Positions 26,501 to 35,950 of a DNA stretch of 64,000 bases are shown here, in pieces (the first letter of the stretch is position 1; each line of letters begins with the position of its first letter). The notes beneath the pieces are model-generated. The model was not told the DNA's origin and did no database searches. It saw only the letters and a program-made list of their open reading frames with translations. Origin of the DNA: Candidatus Mediterraneibacter stercoripullorum (GTDB taxonomy: Bacteria; Bacillota; Clostridia; Lachnospirales; Lachnospiraceae); the NCBI GenBank assembly GCA_019115765.1, contig DXCZ01000036.1, forward strand, positions 1-64,000. The letters are read 5' to 3'. The translations under genes and the position numbers were made by a program.

Positions 26501-27358
26501 TCAGTGCTTTGCATTTTCAAAGCAGGGAACGATCTTTTCCGCGTCCAGATAGGAGTTCTCCGCCTCATAAAATTTTTCATTTTCCACAGCTTCCGCAAGG
26601 CTGACATCGATAGGCATCTTGCCAAGTACTGGAAGGTCCAGCCCCTCCGCGACCTCATCGATATGGCTCTCGCCGAAGATCCGGATCTCCTTTCTGCAGT
26701 CCGGACATTTCACATAACTGTAATTCTCCACAATTCCAAGCACCGGTATGTTCATCTGTTTTGCCATGTTATAGGCCTTTTTCACGATCATCTGAACCAG
26801 ATCCTGAGGAGATGTGACGATCACAACTCCATCCACCGGGAGGGACTGGAACACTGTCAGCGGAACATCTCCTGTTCCAGGAGGCATGTCCACGAACAGA
26901 TAATCAATGTCTCCCCACATCACGTCAGTCCAGAACTGCTTTACCACTCCCGCGATAATAGGTCCTCTCCAGATCACCGGAGCATCTTCGTCCTCCAGAA
27001 GGAGATTGACGGACATAATCCTTGTCTCATCCTTTGCGATGCAGGGCAGAATGCTGTCCTCTGTTCCTCTTGCTTTCTCATGAATCCCGTACATCTTCGG
27101 AATGGACGGGCCTGTGATATCCGCATCCAGGATACCTACTGTATATCCTTTCTCCCGCATCATTCTTGCAAGAGACGCTGTGACAAGGGATTTTCCCACG
27201 CCGCCCTTGCCGCTGACCACACCGATCACTCTCTTGATCGATGAGTACTGATTTGCAGGCTCACGGAAATCTTCTTTCTTGCTGCTGCATGAATCTGCAT
27301 GGGCACAGCCCGCGCATGACTCCTGGGTGCAGCCTCCGTTGTTCTGCTCTTCTGTCAT
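26501..27358 (-). CDS. Mrp/NBP35-type Fe-S carrier ATPase
   Basis: The 285-residue P-loop ATPase of the ApbC/Nbp35 family carries the deviant Walker A KGGVGKS at about residue 50 and the conserved CPDC pair that holds a bridging [4Fe-4S] cluster in dimers. It has a Cys-rich N-terminus (four Cys in the first 25 residues), similar to the NBP35 class. It is believed to deliver Fe-S clusters to apoproteins, fitting a genome rich in Fe-S hydrogenases. AAGG lies upstream of the ATG; it appears monocistronic. Confidence 0.9.
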   Translation of the reverse strand: MTEEQNNGGCTQESCAGCAHADSCSSKKEDFREPANQYSSIKRVIGVVSGKGGVGKSLVTASLARMMREKGYTVGILDADITGPSIPKMYGIHEKARGTEDSILPCIAKDETRIMSVNLLLEDEDAPVIWRGPIIAGVVKQFWTDVMWGDIDYLFVDMPPGTGDVPLTVFQSLPVDGVVIVTSPQDLVQMIVKKAYNMAKQMNIPVLGIVENYSYVKCPDCRKEIRIFGESHIDEVAEGLDLPVLGKMPIDVSLAEAVENEKFYEAENSYLDAEKIVPCFENAKH

Positions 27359-27493
27359 AACCTGATACCTTCTCTCTTATATGATCCGATCCCACAGGCA
27401 CTCCATGAGTAACTGCTTCCAGCGTCCGAAATGTCCTGCAGTCAGTCCGTTCACAGTATATCACACTTTGTGATTGAATTGTATATATTTTTA

Positions 27494-29254
27494 TCAGAGC
27501 TGCATCTGCGCGGCACTGCTCTCCAGCTGTGACTTCGTGGTGCGCATCTCTTCCACTTCCTCCTCTGTGACCTTATCCAGCCGGCACTTTGTGACCAGCT
27601 TCCTAAGCCGGGTGATATCCGTCTTCACTTGTTTCTTCACGGATTTGTCCAGCTGTTTTCCCGCATTCTTCAGAGCCTGTTCTGTCTTCGCCAGCAGACT
27701 CTGGGAATCGTTCAGCACTTCCATGGCTTCCCGCCGGATCTGATCCTGCCCGGCGTAATTGGCAGCATCAGCCATAGCCTGACGGATCTCCTCCTCAGAC
27801 ATCCTGTCATTGGCTGTGATGGTGATGGACTGTTCCTTCCCTGTATCCAGATCCCTGGCAGATACTTTCAGGATACCATTGGCGTCGATATCAAATGTCA
27901 CCTCAATCTGAGGCACCCCTGCCGGAGCCGCCTTGATACCCTTGAGGCGGAACTTTCCGATAGTCTTGTTGTCCCTTGCCATGGGGCGCTCCCCCTGGAG
28001 CACATGGATCTCCACGGTACGCTGATAAGGAGCGGCGGTAGAGAAGATCCTGGAATACCGGGTAGGGAGAGTGGTGTTTCTGTCTACAAGCTTTGTCGCA
28101 ACGCCTCCGACGGTCTCGATGGAAAGACTCATCGGCGTCACATCCAGAAGGAGCAGATCCTTTCCCGTATCCGCCGCCACGATTGCATTACCCTGAAGAG
28201 TGCTGCCAAGGATAGCAGCTCCTTTTGCCACACATTCGTCCGGATTGATATTCTTGGAAGGTTCCTTCCCCGTCATCTGGCGTACCTTTTCCTGGATCGC
28301 AGGAATCCTGGTGGAACCCCCTACCAGCAGGACTCTCCCCAGCTGAGACGGCGTGATCCTGGCATCATTAAGAGCATTCCTCACCGGATCCGCTGTCCGC
28401 TCGATCAGGTCGCTGACCAGTTCCTCGAACTTTGCCCTGGTCAGAGTCAGGTCCAGATGGACCGGCTCGCCCTTCACCTGAGTCAGATATGGAAGAACGA
28501 TATGGGAACTTCCCGAAGAAGACAGTTCCTTCTTCGTCCGCTCCGCTGCGTCACGCACCCGCTGCATGGCAGCAAAATCCCGGCTCAGGTCTGTATGATG
28601 CTCTGCCTTGAAACTATTTACGATCCACTGAGCGATCCGGTCGTCAAAGTCATCTCCGCCCAGATGGTTATCTCCCGCTGTAGCCAGTACTTCTACTACA
28701 CCGTCTCCGATCTCGATGATAGAAACGTCAAATGTACCGCCGCCCAGATCGTATACCATTACCTTCTGAGCCACTCCGTGGTTCAGTCCATAGGAAAGGG
28801 CCGCACTGGTAGGCTCGTTGATGATGCGGAGTACATTAAGGCCCGCGATCCTGCCCGCGTCCTTCGTCGCCTGTCTCTGTATATCATTAAAGTAAGCGGG
28901 AACTGTGATGACCGCATCGGTCACTGCCTCCCCCAGGAATTCCTCCGCGTCCTTCTTCAGCTGCCGGAGGATCATAGCGCTGATCGTCTGCGGCTTGTAT
29001 TCCTTGCCGTCGATCTTCACGCTCCAGTTTGTTCCCATATGACGCTTCACCGAGCTGATGGTCCGGTCCGGATTAGTCACTGCCTGTCTTCTGGCACTCT
29101 CCCCTACCAGCTGCTCTCCTTTCTTCGTAAACGCCACTACACTGGGCGTGGTCATGCTGCCGGATGTTCCCGGTATAATGACCGGCATATTATTCTCGAT
29201 CACAGAGACACAGCTGTTTGTCGTTCCCAGATCGATCCCGATTACTTTTCCCAT
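27494..29254 (-). CDS. Second DnaK/Hsp70-family chaperone
   Basis: The 586-residue Hsp70 starts at [13 protein letters not shown]. The nucleotide-binding domain (to about 360) is complete, with DLGGGTFD and GGSTRIP, followed by a substrate-binding domain. The lid is shorter than in the operon DnaK at 41376, and the Gly/Ala-rich tail with its acidic end is missing. It has its own promoter and no DnaJ/GrpE partner or CIRCE element nearby, so it may be constitutive or specialised like HscC. AAGGAG lies 11 bases before the ATG. Confidence 0.9.
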   Translation of the reverse strand: MGKVIGIDLGTTNSCVSVIENNMPVIIPGTSGSMTTPSVVAFTKKGEQLVGESARRQAVTNPDRTISSVKRHMGTNWSVKIDGKEYKPQTISAMILRQLKKDAEEFLGEAVTDAVITVPAYFNDIQRQATKDAGRIAGLNVLRIINEPTSAALSYGLNHGVAQKVMVYDLGGGTFDVSIIEIGDGVVEVLATAGDNHLGGDDFDDRIAQWIVNSFKAEHHTDLSRDFAAMQRVRDAAERTKKELSSSGSSHIVLPYLTQVKGEPVHLDLTLTRAKFEELVSDLIERTADPVRNALNDARITPSQLGRVLLVGGSTRIPAIQEKVRQMTGKEPSKNINPDECVAKGAAILGSTLQGNAIVAADTGKDLLLLDVTPMSLSIETVGGVATKLVDRNTTLPTRYSRIFSTAAPYQRTVEIHVLQGERPMARDNKTIGKFRLKGIKAAPAGVPQIEVTFDIDANGILKVSARDLDTGKEQSITITANDRMSEEEIRQAMADAANYAGQDQIRREAMEVLNDSQSLLAKTEQALKNAGKQLDKSVKKQVKTDITRLRKLVTKCRLDKVTEEEVEEMRTTKSQLESSAAQMQL

Positions 29255-29357
29255 TTTATCTGCTGCTCCTTCCTGTTGCATGACTGTAAGCCGGACTGCC
29301 CAGGACTGCTGTACTCCGGCTGTCCCGGGCAGTTTAGAGTCATTGCCCTGATATTAA

Positions 29358-29385
29358 ATTTTACTATAAAACACGGCTCAGTCAA
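29358..29385 (-). promoter_or_regulatory. Promoter of the second dnaK
   Basis: Minus-strand TTGACT (29380-29385) and TAAAAT (29358-29363) are spaced 16 bp. A GC-rich imperfect hairpin lies between the promoter and the start codon (about 29291-29335) in the mRNA leader. Confidence 0.5.
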
Positions 29386-29508
29386 TAGAATTCACAGTTC
29401 TTTTAGAAGGGTTTAGAAATGTTTCATAAAATTTACCGGATTATGCCCTGTAACCTTTCCCACATCCGTCTGTTCTGCTGTCAGAAAAAGGATGCCGTTC
29501 CTTATCCG

Positions 29509-29630
29509 TCACTCGCCCCCCAGCTCTTTTACTGCATCAAAGATCTTTTTCATGGAAACCTTCATCTCATCCCTGAAGATTCCCACCGGCACCTCGTTTC
29601 TTTGTAATATATGAGCATTGAAAGATCCAT
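29509..29630 (-). pseudogene. Frameshifted small gene remnant
   Basis: GGAGGG (29637-29642) lies 6 bases before an ATG at 29630, but that frame stops after 22 codons. The overlapping frame ends with natural-looking sequence (VPVGIFRDEMK, then KKIFDAVKELGGE). Removing one AT from the ATATAT run near 29610 would join the two into a 39-residue protein. The product is unknown. It may be a decayed remnant or a real small gene with a slip-prone site. Confidence 0.35.
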
Positions 29631-29642
29631 TATCATCCCTCC

Positions 29643-29695
29643 AAAAAAATAGTTGAAAAGCAGTTTTCTCTTCTTGAGAATACCGGTTTTCAACT
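29643..29695 (-). terminator. Terminator of the PurF-like gene
   Basis: On the minus strand a long interrupted stem (AGTTGAAAA with TTTTCAACT plus TTCTC with GAGAA) is followed by seven T. It lies 45 bp past the stop codon. Confidence 0.85.
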
Positions 29696-29740
29696 ATTCC
29701 TGTCAATATGTATGAATGTTCAATTGTTCTCGTAGGTCCC

Positions 29741-31153
29741 TCACTCTTTCCCACTGAAGCAGTACGTACACACTTTGCATGGCTCCAGTCCGATGGAAGC
29801 CAGAAGATCATCCAGTCTGTGATACCTCAGTGTGGTGAAGTTCTGCTGTCTGCGGATGCCCTCGATCATCTTCGCATAGCGGCAGCTGTCCGGATCTGTG
29901 TATTCCTCCAGCACCTCTTCCTTACACTCAGCTCCTTCTATCTCACTGATCACACGTCTGGTGATCAGCTCCATCTCTGAGTTGGATCTGGAGAAGTTCA
30001 GATATTTGCATCCATATACAAGAGGCGGGCAGGCAGGACGCACATGCACTTCCTTTGCTCCGCTCTGATAGAGGAATTCCGTAGTCTCACGAAGCTGGGT
30101 TCCCCGGACAATGGAATCGTCAATGAGGAGCAGACTCTTATCCTCGATCAGCGCCTGCACCGGGATCAGCTTCATCCTGGCGATCAGATTTCTCTGGCTC
30201 TGATTAGTGGGCATGAAGGATCTGGGCCAGGTCGGTGTGTATTTGATAAATGGTCTTGCGAATGGGATGCCTGATTCATTGGAATAGCCGATGGCATGGG
30301 CAGTCCCGGAGTCTGGAACTCCTGCCACGATATCCGGATGTACAGAGTCTCCGTCCCGTTTCGCCAGCATGCTTCCGCAGCGATAGCGCATCTCCTCCAC
30401 ATTGATTCCTTCATAAGAAGACGTGGAGTAGCCATAATATACCCACAGGAAGGAACAGATACGCATTTCTTCTCTGGCCGGAGACAAGGTCTCCACGCCC
30501 TCCGGCGTTACATAGACGATCTCTCCGGGCCCCAGCTCCTTGCAGTGGCTGTAGCCAAGATTCAGATAGGCGAAATTCTCAAATGAAACGCAATAAGCTC
30601 CTTCTTTCTTTCCGATCACCACCGGTGTCCTTCCCCAGCGGTCTCTGGCAGCGTAGATTCCGTCCTTCGTCATGATCAGAAGTGACATGGATCCGTCCAC
30701 GATTTCCTGCACATAGCGGATTCCTTCCACAATGGAGTCCTTCCTGCAGATCAGAGAGCCCACCAGCTCTGTAGAGTTGATCTGTCCTCCGCTCATCTCC
30801 AGGAAATGAGAATGTCCATCTTTGTACGCTTTCTCAAGGAGCTCTGGCTGATTGTTGATCTTTCCTATCGTAGTGATGGCAAAGCTTCCAAGATGAGACT
30901 GTAGAAGCAGCGGCTGTGGCTCATAGTCTGAGATACACCCGATTCCCAGATTGCCATTCAGCTCTTCCACATCCCTCTCAAACTTAGTCCGGAACGGGGA
31001 ATTCTCAATATTATGTATGGCGCGGTTGAATCCTCCCGCTCCATACACAGCCATCCCACCTCTTCTTGTTCCCAGATGAGAATGATAATCTACTCCGTAA
31101 AACAGCTCCAGTACGCAGTCAGTTTTTGACGCCACTCCAAAAAAACCACCCAT
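29741..31153 (-). CDS. PurF-like amidophosphoribosyltransferase homologue lacking the glutaminase cysteine
   Basis: The 470-residue protein starts at ATG 31153 with GAGGAGG 9 bases upstream. It has the full PurF layout: N-terminal glutaminase-like domain, phosphoribosyltransferase domain with PRPP loop LLLIDDSIVRGTQ, and a C-terminal CxxC-type end (CKVCTYCFSGKE) as in Fe-S-containing PurFs. True PurF starts M-C-G; this one starts M-G-G-F-F-G, so the catalytic Cys is Gly. Glutamine hydrolysis should be lost. It may use ammonia or be a regulatory paralogue. It stands alone, away from other purine genes. Confidence 0.85.
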   Translation of the reverse strand: MGGFFGVASKTDCVLELFYGVDYHSHLGTRRGGMAVYGAGGFNRAIHNIENSPFRTKFERDVEELNGNLGIGCISDYEPQPLLLQSHLGSFAITTIGKINNQPELLEKAYKDGHSHFLEMSGGQINSTELVGSLICRKDSIVEGIRYVQEIVDGSMSLLIMTKDGIYAARDRWGRTPVVIGKKEGAYCVSFENFAYLNLGYSHCKELGPGEIVYVTPEGVETLSPAREEMRICSFLWVYYGYSTSSYEGINVEEMRYRCGSMLAKRDGDSVHPDIVAGVPDSGTAHAIGYSNESGIPFARPFIKYTPTWPRSFMPTNQSQRNLIARMKLIPVQALIEDKSLLLIDDSIVRGTQLRETTEFLYQSGAKEVHVRPACPPLVYGCKYLNFSRSNSEMELITRRVISEIEGAECKEEVLEEYTDPDSCRYAKMIEGIRRQQNFTTLRYHRLDDLLASIGLEPCKVCTYCFSGKE

Positions 31154-31353
31154 TAAACATGTCCTCCTCTTCATCTTGCAGATTTGATATGATATATTTG
31201 CGCTTAACAACGACAGGGCTTTCCCCAAGCCCTGCCGTAATAAAACCAAACTATAAATTGCTGCCGGGATCCTGTTGTCCTGCCCGGCACTTGTCTGATA
31301 TTTGCGAACAACTTATCAGTTACAGAATAAAGGAAAACCCCGCCGCAAGTCAA
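31154..31353 (-). promoter_or_regulatory. Promoter and structured leader of the PurF-like gene
   Basis: On the minus strand TTGACT (31348-31353) and TATTCT (31324-31329) are spaced 18 bp. The leader of about 165 nt contains two hairpins: a GCCGGG/CCCGGC stem (about 31258-31290) and a 10-bp stem with GGGGA loop (about 31210-31236). It does not match a riboswitch class I can name; regulatory function is possible but unproven. Confidence 0.45.
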
Positions 31354-31394
31354 GTATTCCCTTCTGTGTTTTTACATTTTCTTTTCTGATGTAA

Positions 31395-32546
31395 TTACTG
31401 CCCCTTCCTGTTCTTCTCTCCTGCAGCCGCCAGTGTCAGGCACACAAACACCGCCGCAAAAACCAGCTGGATCCCGATGCCTCCCAGCACTTCCATCCTG
31501 ACGTTTCCCCCGATGTTCCCGTGTTCTGTCAGAATGATGTTGACGTTTTCATACCAGTATACAGGCAGGAACTGAGCTGCCCGCCGGACGCCGCTGCTCA
31601 GCAGATCCATATCCACGAACACGCCGCAGATGAAACACATTCCAAGCCCAAGAAGATTCGTGATGCCGTTCAGCGCATTGGAAGACTTCACCAGGCTTCC
31701 CACCAGAAAAGCAAGGGACAGAGCGCACAGCAGCATAACAAAGGAATTCAGCAGATACCAGCCGCTCCTTCCGTTTCCAAGGAAATCACTGCCATACAGG
31801 AACACCACGGCCACACTGCATATCCCCCAAAGCCCCAGCGCCAGAACTCCGGCAGCTCCCAGCCCCTGAAGGGTCTGTACACGGGCCGGCATGGCGGACG
31901 CCTTCATCCGCCTGGGCAGGCTTCCTCTCCTGAAGCCCATGAGGATATACCCAAGCACATAGCAGAGCACGCTCAGGAACAGATAAGGAAGATACCGGTA
32001 GAAGTAGGCATAGGCAGGAGTCCTTCCCGCATTTCCGCTGAAATCAACCAGTTCCACTTCCGCGGTTTCCCGCTCACTCATGGCCTCCCCGATCTCATCT
32101 TCACTAAACCCTGCCGCCCCGTAAGTGCGGGCGAAGTTCAGAAAATTATTCATCTGCTGCTCTACATAATATCCGGTATAGGATCCGGGTACAGCTGTGA
32201 CCTGTACTTTGTCATCTCCCAGGATACATTTCTCCATAAACTGTTCCGGAATCCGTATGATATAATCCACATTTCGGTAGAACAGATCCTCCTGGAGAGC
32301 TTCCCTGTCCTCTTCCAGCATAACAACTTTGTTGGTCCTTCCGATATAAGCGGCAAGACTCCTGGCCGCCGTACCGCCGTCTTTATCCACGATTCCCACA
32401 GGTATGCTCTCCGCCGCATAGTTTTCCACATCCTGCCTGGCAAACTGCTGGAACATGACCGTAATGCCGAAAAAGATCACCAGATACATAAGGATCACCC
32501 ACATATTTTTCTTCGCGATCTTCATGTATATCCTAAATACTGTCAT
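31395..32546 (-). CDS. ABC-2 type transporter permease
   Basis: The 383-residue membrane protein has one helix near residues 15-32, an extracellular domain of about 130 residues and five or more C-terminal helices (from about 190), the pattern of ABC-2 exporters of the YhgE/LinD type. AGGAGG lies 7 bases before the ATG. It overlaps the end of the preceding permease gene by 14 bp, so translation is coupled. With its partner permease and the ATPase it forms an exporter, probably for a peptide, antibiotic or lipid-like compound. The substrate is not evident. Confidence 0.88.
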   Translation of the reverse strand: MTVFRIYMKIAKKNMWVILMYLVIFFGITVMFQQFARQDVENYAAESIPVGIVDKDGGTAARSLAAYIGRTNKVVMLEEDREALQEDLFYRNVDYIIRIPEQFMEKCILGDDKVQVTAVPGSYTGYYVEQQMNNFLNFARTYGAAGFSEDEIGEAMSERETAEVELVDFSGNAGRTPAYAYFYRYLPYLFLSVLCYVLGYILMGFRRGSLPRRMKASAMPARVQTLQGLGAAGVLALGLWGICSVAVVFLYGSDFLGNGRSGWYLLNSFVMLLCALSLAFLVGSLVKSSNALNGITNLLGLGMCFICGVFVDMDLLSSGVRRAAQFLPVYWYENVNIILTEHGNIGGNVRMEVLGGIGIQLVFAAVFVCLTLAAAGEKNRKGQ

Positions 32547-33657
32547 AGCGCTTCCTCCTTATGATCATGAATGTTCCGGCTGCCAGCAGCACGCACAGTC
32601 CTCCGAGGAGCAGCATATCCTGGGCATAGCGCTCCGGAGAATCGTATACATTGATACAATACATAGCATCCGAGATAAGAGCCGCCGGATTGATCCGGTT
32701 AAGCAGCGGGAAATTCCGGTCGACCATATTTTTCATATACTCGTTCATGAGCCCTGCCATAAAGCTCATGACCATGGATACACCGACCATGATCCCGATC
32801 TTCACTCCTTCTCCCATCCTGCCAATGCTGGTGATAAATATCCCCATGGTTACTCCGATCATACTTCCAATGAAAAGCACAGGAAGCATTTCCACGAAGG
32901 AGCCGCCGAACTCCAGCCTGAGAATGTATTTCATATATGCCAGCAGGATCACCATATTTATAAAATGCAGAGCAAAGGATACCAGGATCTCTGTCAGGAT
33001 CATCCCCAGCCTGCTGACCGGACCGGCGCATCTCCTGGCCGCAAGAGGCGTCAGATTTGCCTGCAGCCCCATGGCGGACCCATATCCGATAAAGCATCCG
33101 TACAGGCAGGCCATTCCCATCATAGCATAGAAGAACTGAGCCGTACTGTCCGTTGTCCTTCCGCCCAGAGAGATCTGTTCCACAGTATCCCCATAGCTTT
33201 CCATAGACGCCAGCGCCGCATCCATCCCCTCCGGATGGAACTGTGCAACATCCTCCAGAGTCTCCTTTCCTTCTGTATAGCTCTCCAGAACCATCTGAAG
33301 GATAGTCTGGGGGAACCCGCTGCCTCCAACTGTAAGGGACGGTTCCGCCCCGGCATAAAATATACCGCTGATGCTGCCCTCTTCCAGCGCATCCTCTGCA
33401 TCTTGTTCCGACATTTCCTCTGTCGCAAGCAGATCCGAATCCTGCTCCATGGAGTCCAGGAACAGGCGGAATGGCTCCTCCTTCTCCTCCGCCGGGGATA
33501 CAACCGCCGCTCTCACTGTCTCAAAGTCTGCCTCCTCGATCTGACCGATGGATAAATACATCGCTGTCGTCAGTACAAGAGGGAAGACCAGGGGCCAGAA
33601 TAGCATCGTTACATTCTTAATCTTTGTCAGAAAACTGTACCATATCATTGTCCACAT
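32533..33657 (-). CDS. ABC-2 type transporter permease (partner)
   Basis: The 374-residue permease starts at the ATG at 33657 (AGGAGG 7 bases upstream); the longer frame upstream lacks a ribosome site. Layout: N-terminal helix, large acidic extracellular domain (about 45-180), then six helices. It is paralogous in design to the downstream permease, suggesting a heterodimeric channel. It lies between the ATPase gene and the second permease. Confidence 0.88.
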   Translation of the reverse strand: MWTMIWYSFLTKIKNVTMLFWPLVFPLVLTTAMYLSIGQIEEADFETVRAAVVSPAEEKEEPFRLFLDSMEQDSDLLATEEMSEQDAEDALEEGSISGIFYAGAEPSLTVGGSGFPQTILQMVLESYTEGKETLEDVAQFHPEGMDAALASMESYGDTVEQISLGGRTTDSTAQFFYAMMGMACLYGCFIGYGSAMGLQANLTPLAARRCAGPVSRLGMILTEILVSFALHFINMVILLAYMKYILRLEFGGSFVEMLPVLFIGSMIGVTMGIFITSIGRMGEGVKIGIMVGVSMVMSFMAGLMNEYMKNMVDRNFPLLNRINPAALISDAMYCINVYDSPERYAQDMLLLGGLCVLLAAGTFMIIRRKRYDSI

Positions 33658-33697
33658 ATCTGTTCCTCCTGCTTTCCGTTTCGTTCCGTCAGATACC

Positions 33698-34630
33698 TCA
33701 GTCCCTGAGCTGCTTGCCTGTGATCTCAAGGAATACGTCATTGAGAGTGGGAAGCTCGGAGAACACTCTGCCGAAGGGGATATCCTTTTCCTGCAGATAG
33801 CTCAGGATCCGGATCAGATTATGCTTCGCCCCGGTGCACTTTGCCACCAGTTTCTGATCCTCATAGCGCACGTCAAACACATGGGGAAGTTCCCGGATCT
33901 CCGCCAGATCATCCGCTCCCAGTATGACCGCCTCTATGGTCACCGTCTCCCCTGTCTTGATCATACTCTTCAACTCTTCCTTGGTCCCTACGGCGATGCT
34001 CCTGCCGTGATCCATGATGGCAATCCGCGTACAGATCTGTTCCACTTCCTCCATATAATGGGAGGTGTACACAATGGTAGACCCCTGCCGGTTCAGTTCG
34101 CAGATTCCCTCCAGGATCCGGTTCCTGCTCTGTGGATCCACCGCTACAGTCGGCTCATCCAGAATGATCAGCTTCGGCCTGTGTGCGATCCCGCATGCAA
34201 TATTCAGTCTCCGGAGCAGACCTCCGGACAGTTTCTTCGGGTAGGACTTCCTGTACTCCTCCAGTCCGGCGAAGCGGATGGCGTCCTCGACCAGTTCCCT
34301 TCTCTTCTTCCGGTCTCTCACATACAGACTGCAGAAACAGTCGATATTATCATAAACATTCAGTTCTTCAAATACCGCCACATCCTGCATGACGATCCCG
34401 ATCTGGCTCTTCACCCGGTAATTGTCCGGCGACATCTCCTCCCCCATGATCCGGATGCTGCCCCGGTCATATTTCAGAAGGGCAAGCATACAGTTGATGG
34501 CCGTACTCTTTCCGCTTCCGTTTGGCCCCAGCAGGCCAAATATCTCCCCCTCCTTTACATCCAGATTAAAATGATCCAGAGCCAGTGTATTTCCGTATCG
34601 TTTCACAAGATTTTCTATTTTTATCATCAT
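33698..34630 (-). CDS. ABC transporter ATP-binding protein
   Basis: The 310-residue ATPase has Walker A GPNGSGKST at about 36-44, signature LSGGLLRRLN, Walker B KLIILDEPT and a DrrA/CcmA-like C-terminal extension of about 90 residues. It powers the two permeases encoded downstream. GGAG precedes an ATG-ATG start. The operon diverges from the histidine kinase/regulator pair, a common arrangement in which the two-component system controls the exporter. Confidence 0.92.
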   Translation of the reverse strand: MMIKIENLVKRYGNTLALDHFNLDVKEGEIFGLLGPNGSGKSTAINCMLALLKYDRGSIRIMGEEMSPDNYRVKSQIGIVMQDVAVFEELNVYDNIDCFCSLYVRDRKKRRELVEDAIRFAGLEEYRKSYPKKLSGGLLRRLNIACGIAHRPKLIILDEPTVAVDPQSRNRILEGICELNRQGSTIVYTSHYMEEVEQICTRIAIMDHGRSIAVGTKEELKSMIKTGETVTIEAVILGADDLAEIRELPHVFDVRYEDQKLVAKCTGAKHNLIRILSYLQEKDIPFGRVFSELPTLNDVFLEITGKQLRD

Positions 34631-34746
34631 ATCCGCACTCCTCCCGGCTGTTTTCTATATTCATATCATATCTTTCATCCCGGAAATATCACAGTGTATC
34701 GTGTCACAAAGGGGCATGACAAATGTCATATCCTCGTTCTTTTTCT

Positions 34747-34774
34747 TTGCTTTCTTCCTTTTATAGGATATAAT
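34747..34774 (+). promoter_or_regulatory. Promoter of the NarX/NarL-type two-component operon
   Basis: TTGCTT (34747-34752) and a consensus TATAAT (34769-34774) are spaced 16 bp. The kinase start is about 88 bp downstream. Confidence 0.6.
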
Positions 34775-34861
34775 GATATCATATAGATCATATGAGACGG
34801 GATCTGCTTCTGATCATGCAGATCTCTTCGGAAAGGAGCGGACCTTCCGTCCGTATATGCT

Positions 34862-35950
34862 ATGAGAAATGTAAGGAACATGGCGGCACTGATGCTTTTA
34901 TGTATGTTCTCCCTGTTTTTCATTCAGCCGGATATGGCATACATCCTGGCATTCCTGCTGGGTCTTGCTGTCTGCTGCGGAGACAGGTTTCTGGAAGCTG
35001 ACCGGGTATTCGGAACTCTATGTGTCTGTTTCTGCGCTGCCGGACTACTGATTCCTGCGCTGGCACTTTATTTTCCTGCAGCGGGATACGGACTGTTCCG
35101 CCGCCGGATCTATTTCCCTGCGGCAGCATTTATCGTGGTATTCTGTATCCGGACCGCCGGTGTCCTGCCGCTGCCACTTCTCTGTCTTGAGCTTTTTGGT
35201 TTCCTGATTTCCTTTTTCTTTGCAGTGGAGGAAGCGGAGCTGGAACAGCTGGAAAAGACATTGCAGCGGACACAGGATGACAGCACGGAACGCGACCTCC
35301 TCCTGACAGAGAAAAACCGGTCTATCCAGGAAAAGCAGGACCATGAAATCTACACAGCTACCTTGCAGGAACGGAACCGGATCGCAAGGGAGATCCACGA
35401 CAATGTTGGACACCTGCTCTCCCGTTCGATTCTGCTCGTAGGCGCCATAAAGGCTGTCAGCCGGGAGCAGGCACTTGCTCCTACACTAGATTCTCTGGAC
35501 TCTACACTGAACTCTGCCATGGACAGCATCCGGGCAAGTGTCCACGATCTGCGGGATGAGGCGGTCAATCTAAACGAAGCACTCACCTCCCTTACCCGAG
35601 AGTTCACCTACTGTCCTGTAGACTATCAGTACGATGCAGGAAGGGACGTGCCCAGAGATGTGAAATACAGCTTTATCAGTATTTCCAGAGAAGCGCTGTC
35701 CAATATCATGCGTCACAGCGACGCTACAAAGGCTTCTCTCACGGTGCGGGAGCACCCGGCTCTGTATCAGCTCTGCATCGAGGACAACGGCACCCGGATC
35801 CGGCAGAGCGAGGGCGGTATGGGCCTTACCAACATGCGGGACAGAACGGAAAAGCTTGGCGGCAGCATTCATATTTCCACGGAAAACGGATTCCGTATCC
35901 TGATCACAGTACCGAAAAGGAGGCAGAATGATGAAACTGATATTGATTGA
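34862..35950 (+). CDS. NarX/DesK-type sensor histidine kinase
   Basis: The 362-residue kinase has four to five N-terminal membrane helices (about 5-125), a coiled-coil linker (125-165), a HisKA_3 domain with phospho-acceptor His in RIAREIHDNVGH, and a HATPase domain (EALSNIMRHS, GGMGLTNMRDR). No extracellular sensor domain is seen, so it may sense the membrane or its exporter. The ribosome site is poor, so the exact start is uncertain. It overlaps the regulator gene by 23 bp. Confidence 0.88.
   Translation: MRNVRNMAALMLLCMFSLFFIQPDMAYILAFLLGLAVCCGDRFLEADRVFGTLCVCFCAAGLLIPALALYFPAAGYGLFRRRIYFPAAAFIVVFCIRTAGVLPLPLLCLELFGFLISFFFAVEEAELEQLEKTLQRTQDDSTERDLLLTEKNRSIQEKQDHEIYTATLQERNRIAREIHDNVGHLLSRSILLVGAIKAVSREQALAPTLDSLDSTLNSAMDSIRASVHDLRDEAVNLNEALTSLTREFTYCPVDYQYDAGRDVPRDVKYSFISISREALSNIMRHSDATKASLTVREHPALYQLCIEDNGTRIRQSEGGMGLTNMRDRTEKLGGSIHISTENGFRILITVPKRRQNDETDID

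Noticed and set aside
27629-29416. 595-residue plus-strand open frame opposite the second dnaK
   Set aside because: Long antisense frames opposite dnaK genes are a known codon-bias artefact; the sense strand is clearly Hsp70.
31154-31394. Purine or PRPP/ZTP riboswitch upstream of the PurF-like gene
   Set aside because: Hairpins are present but the conserved cores of these classes are not recognisable.
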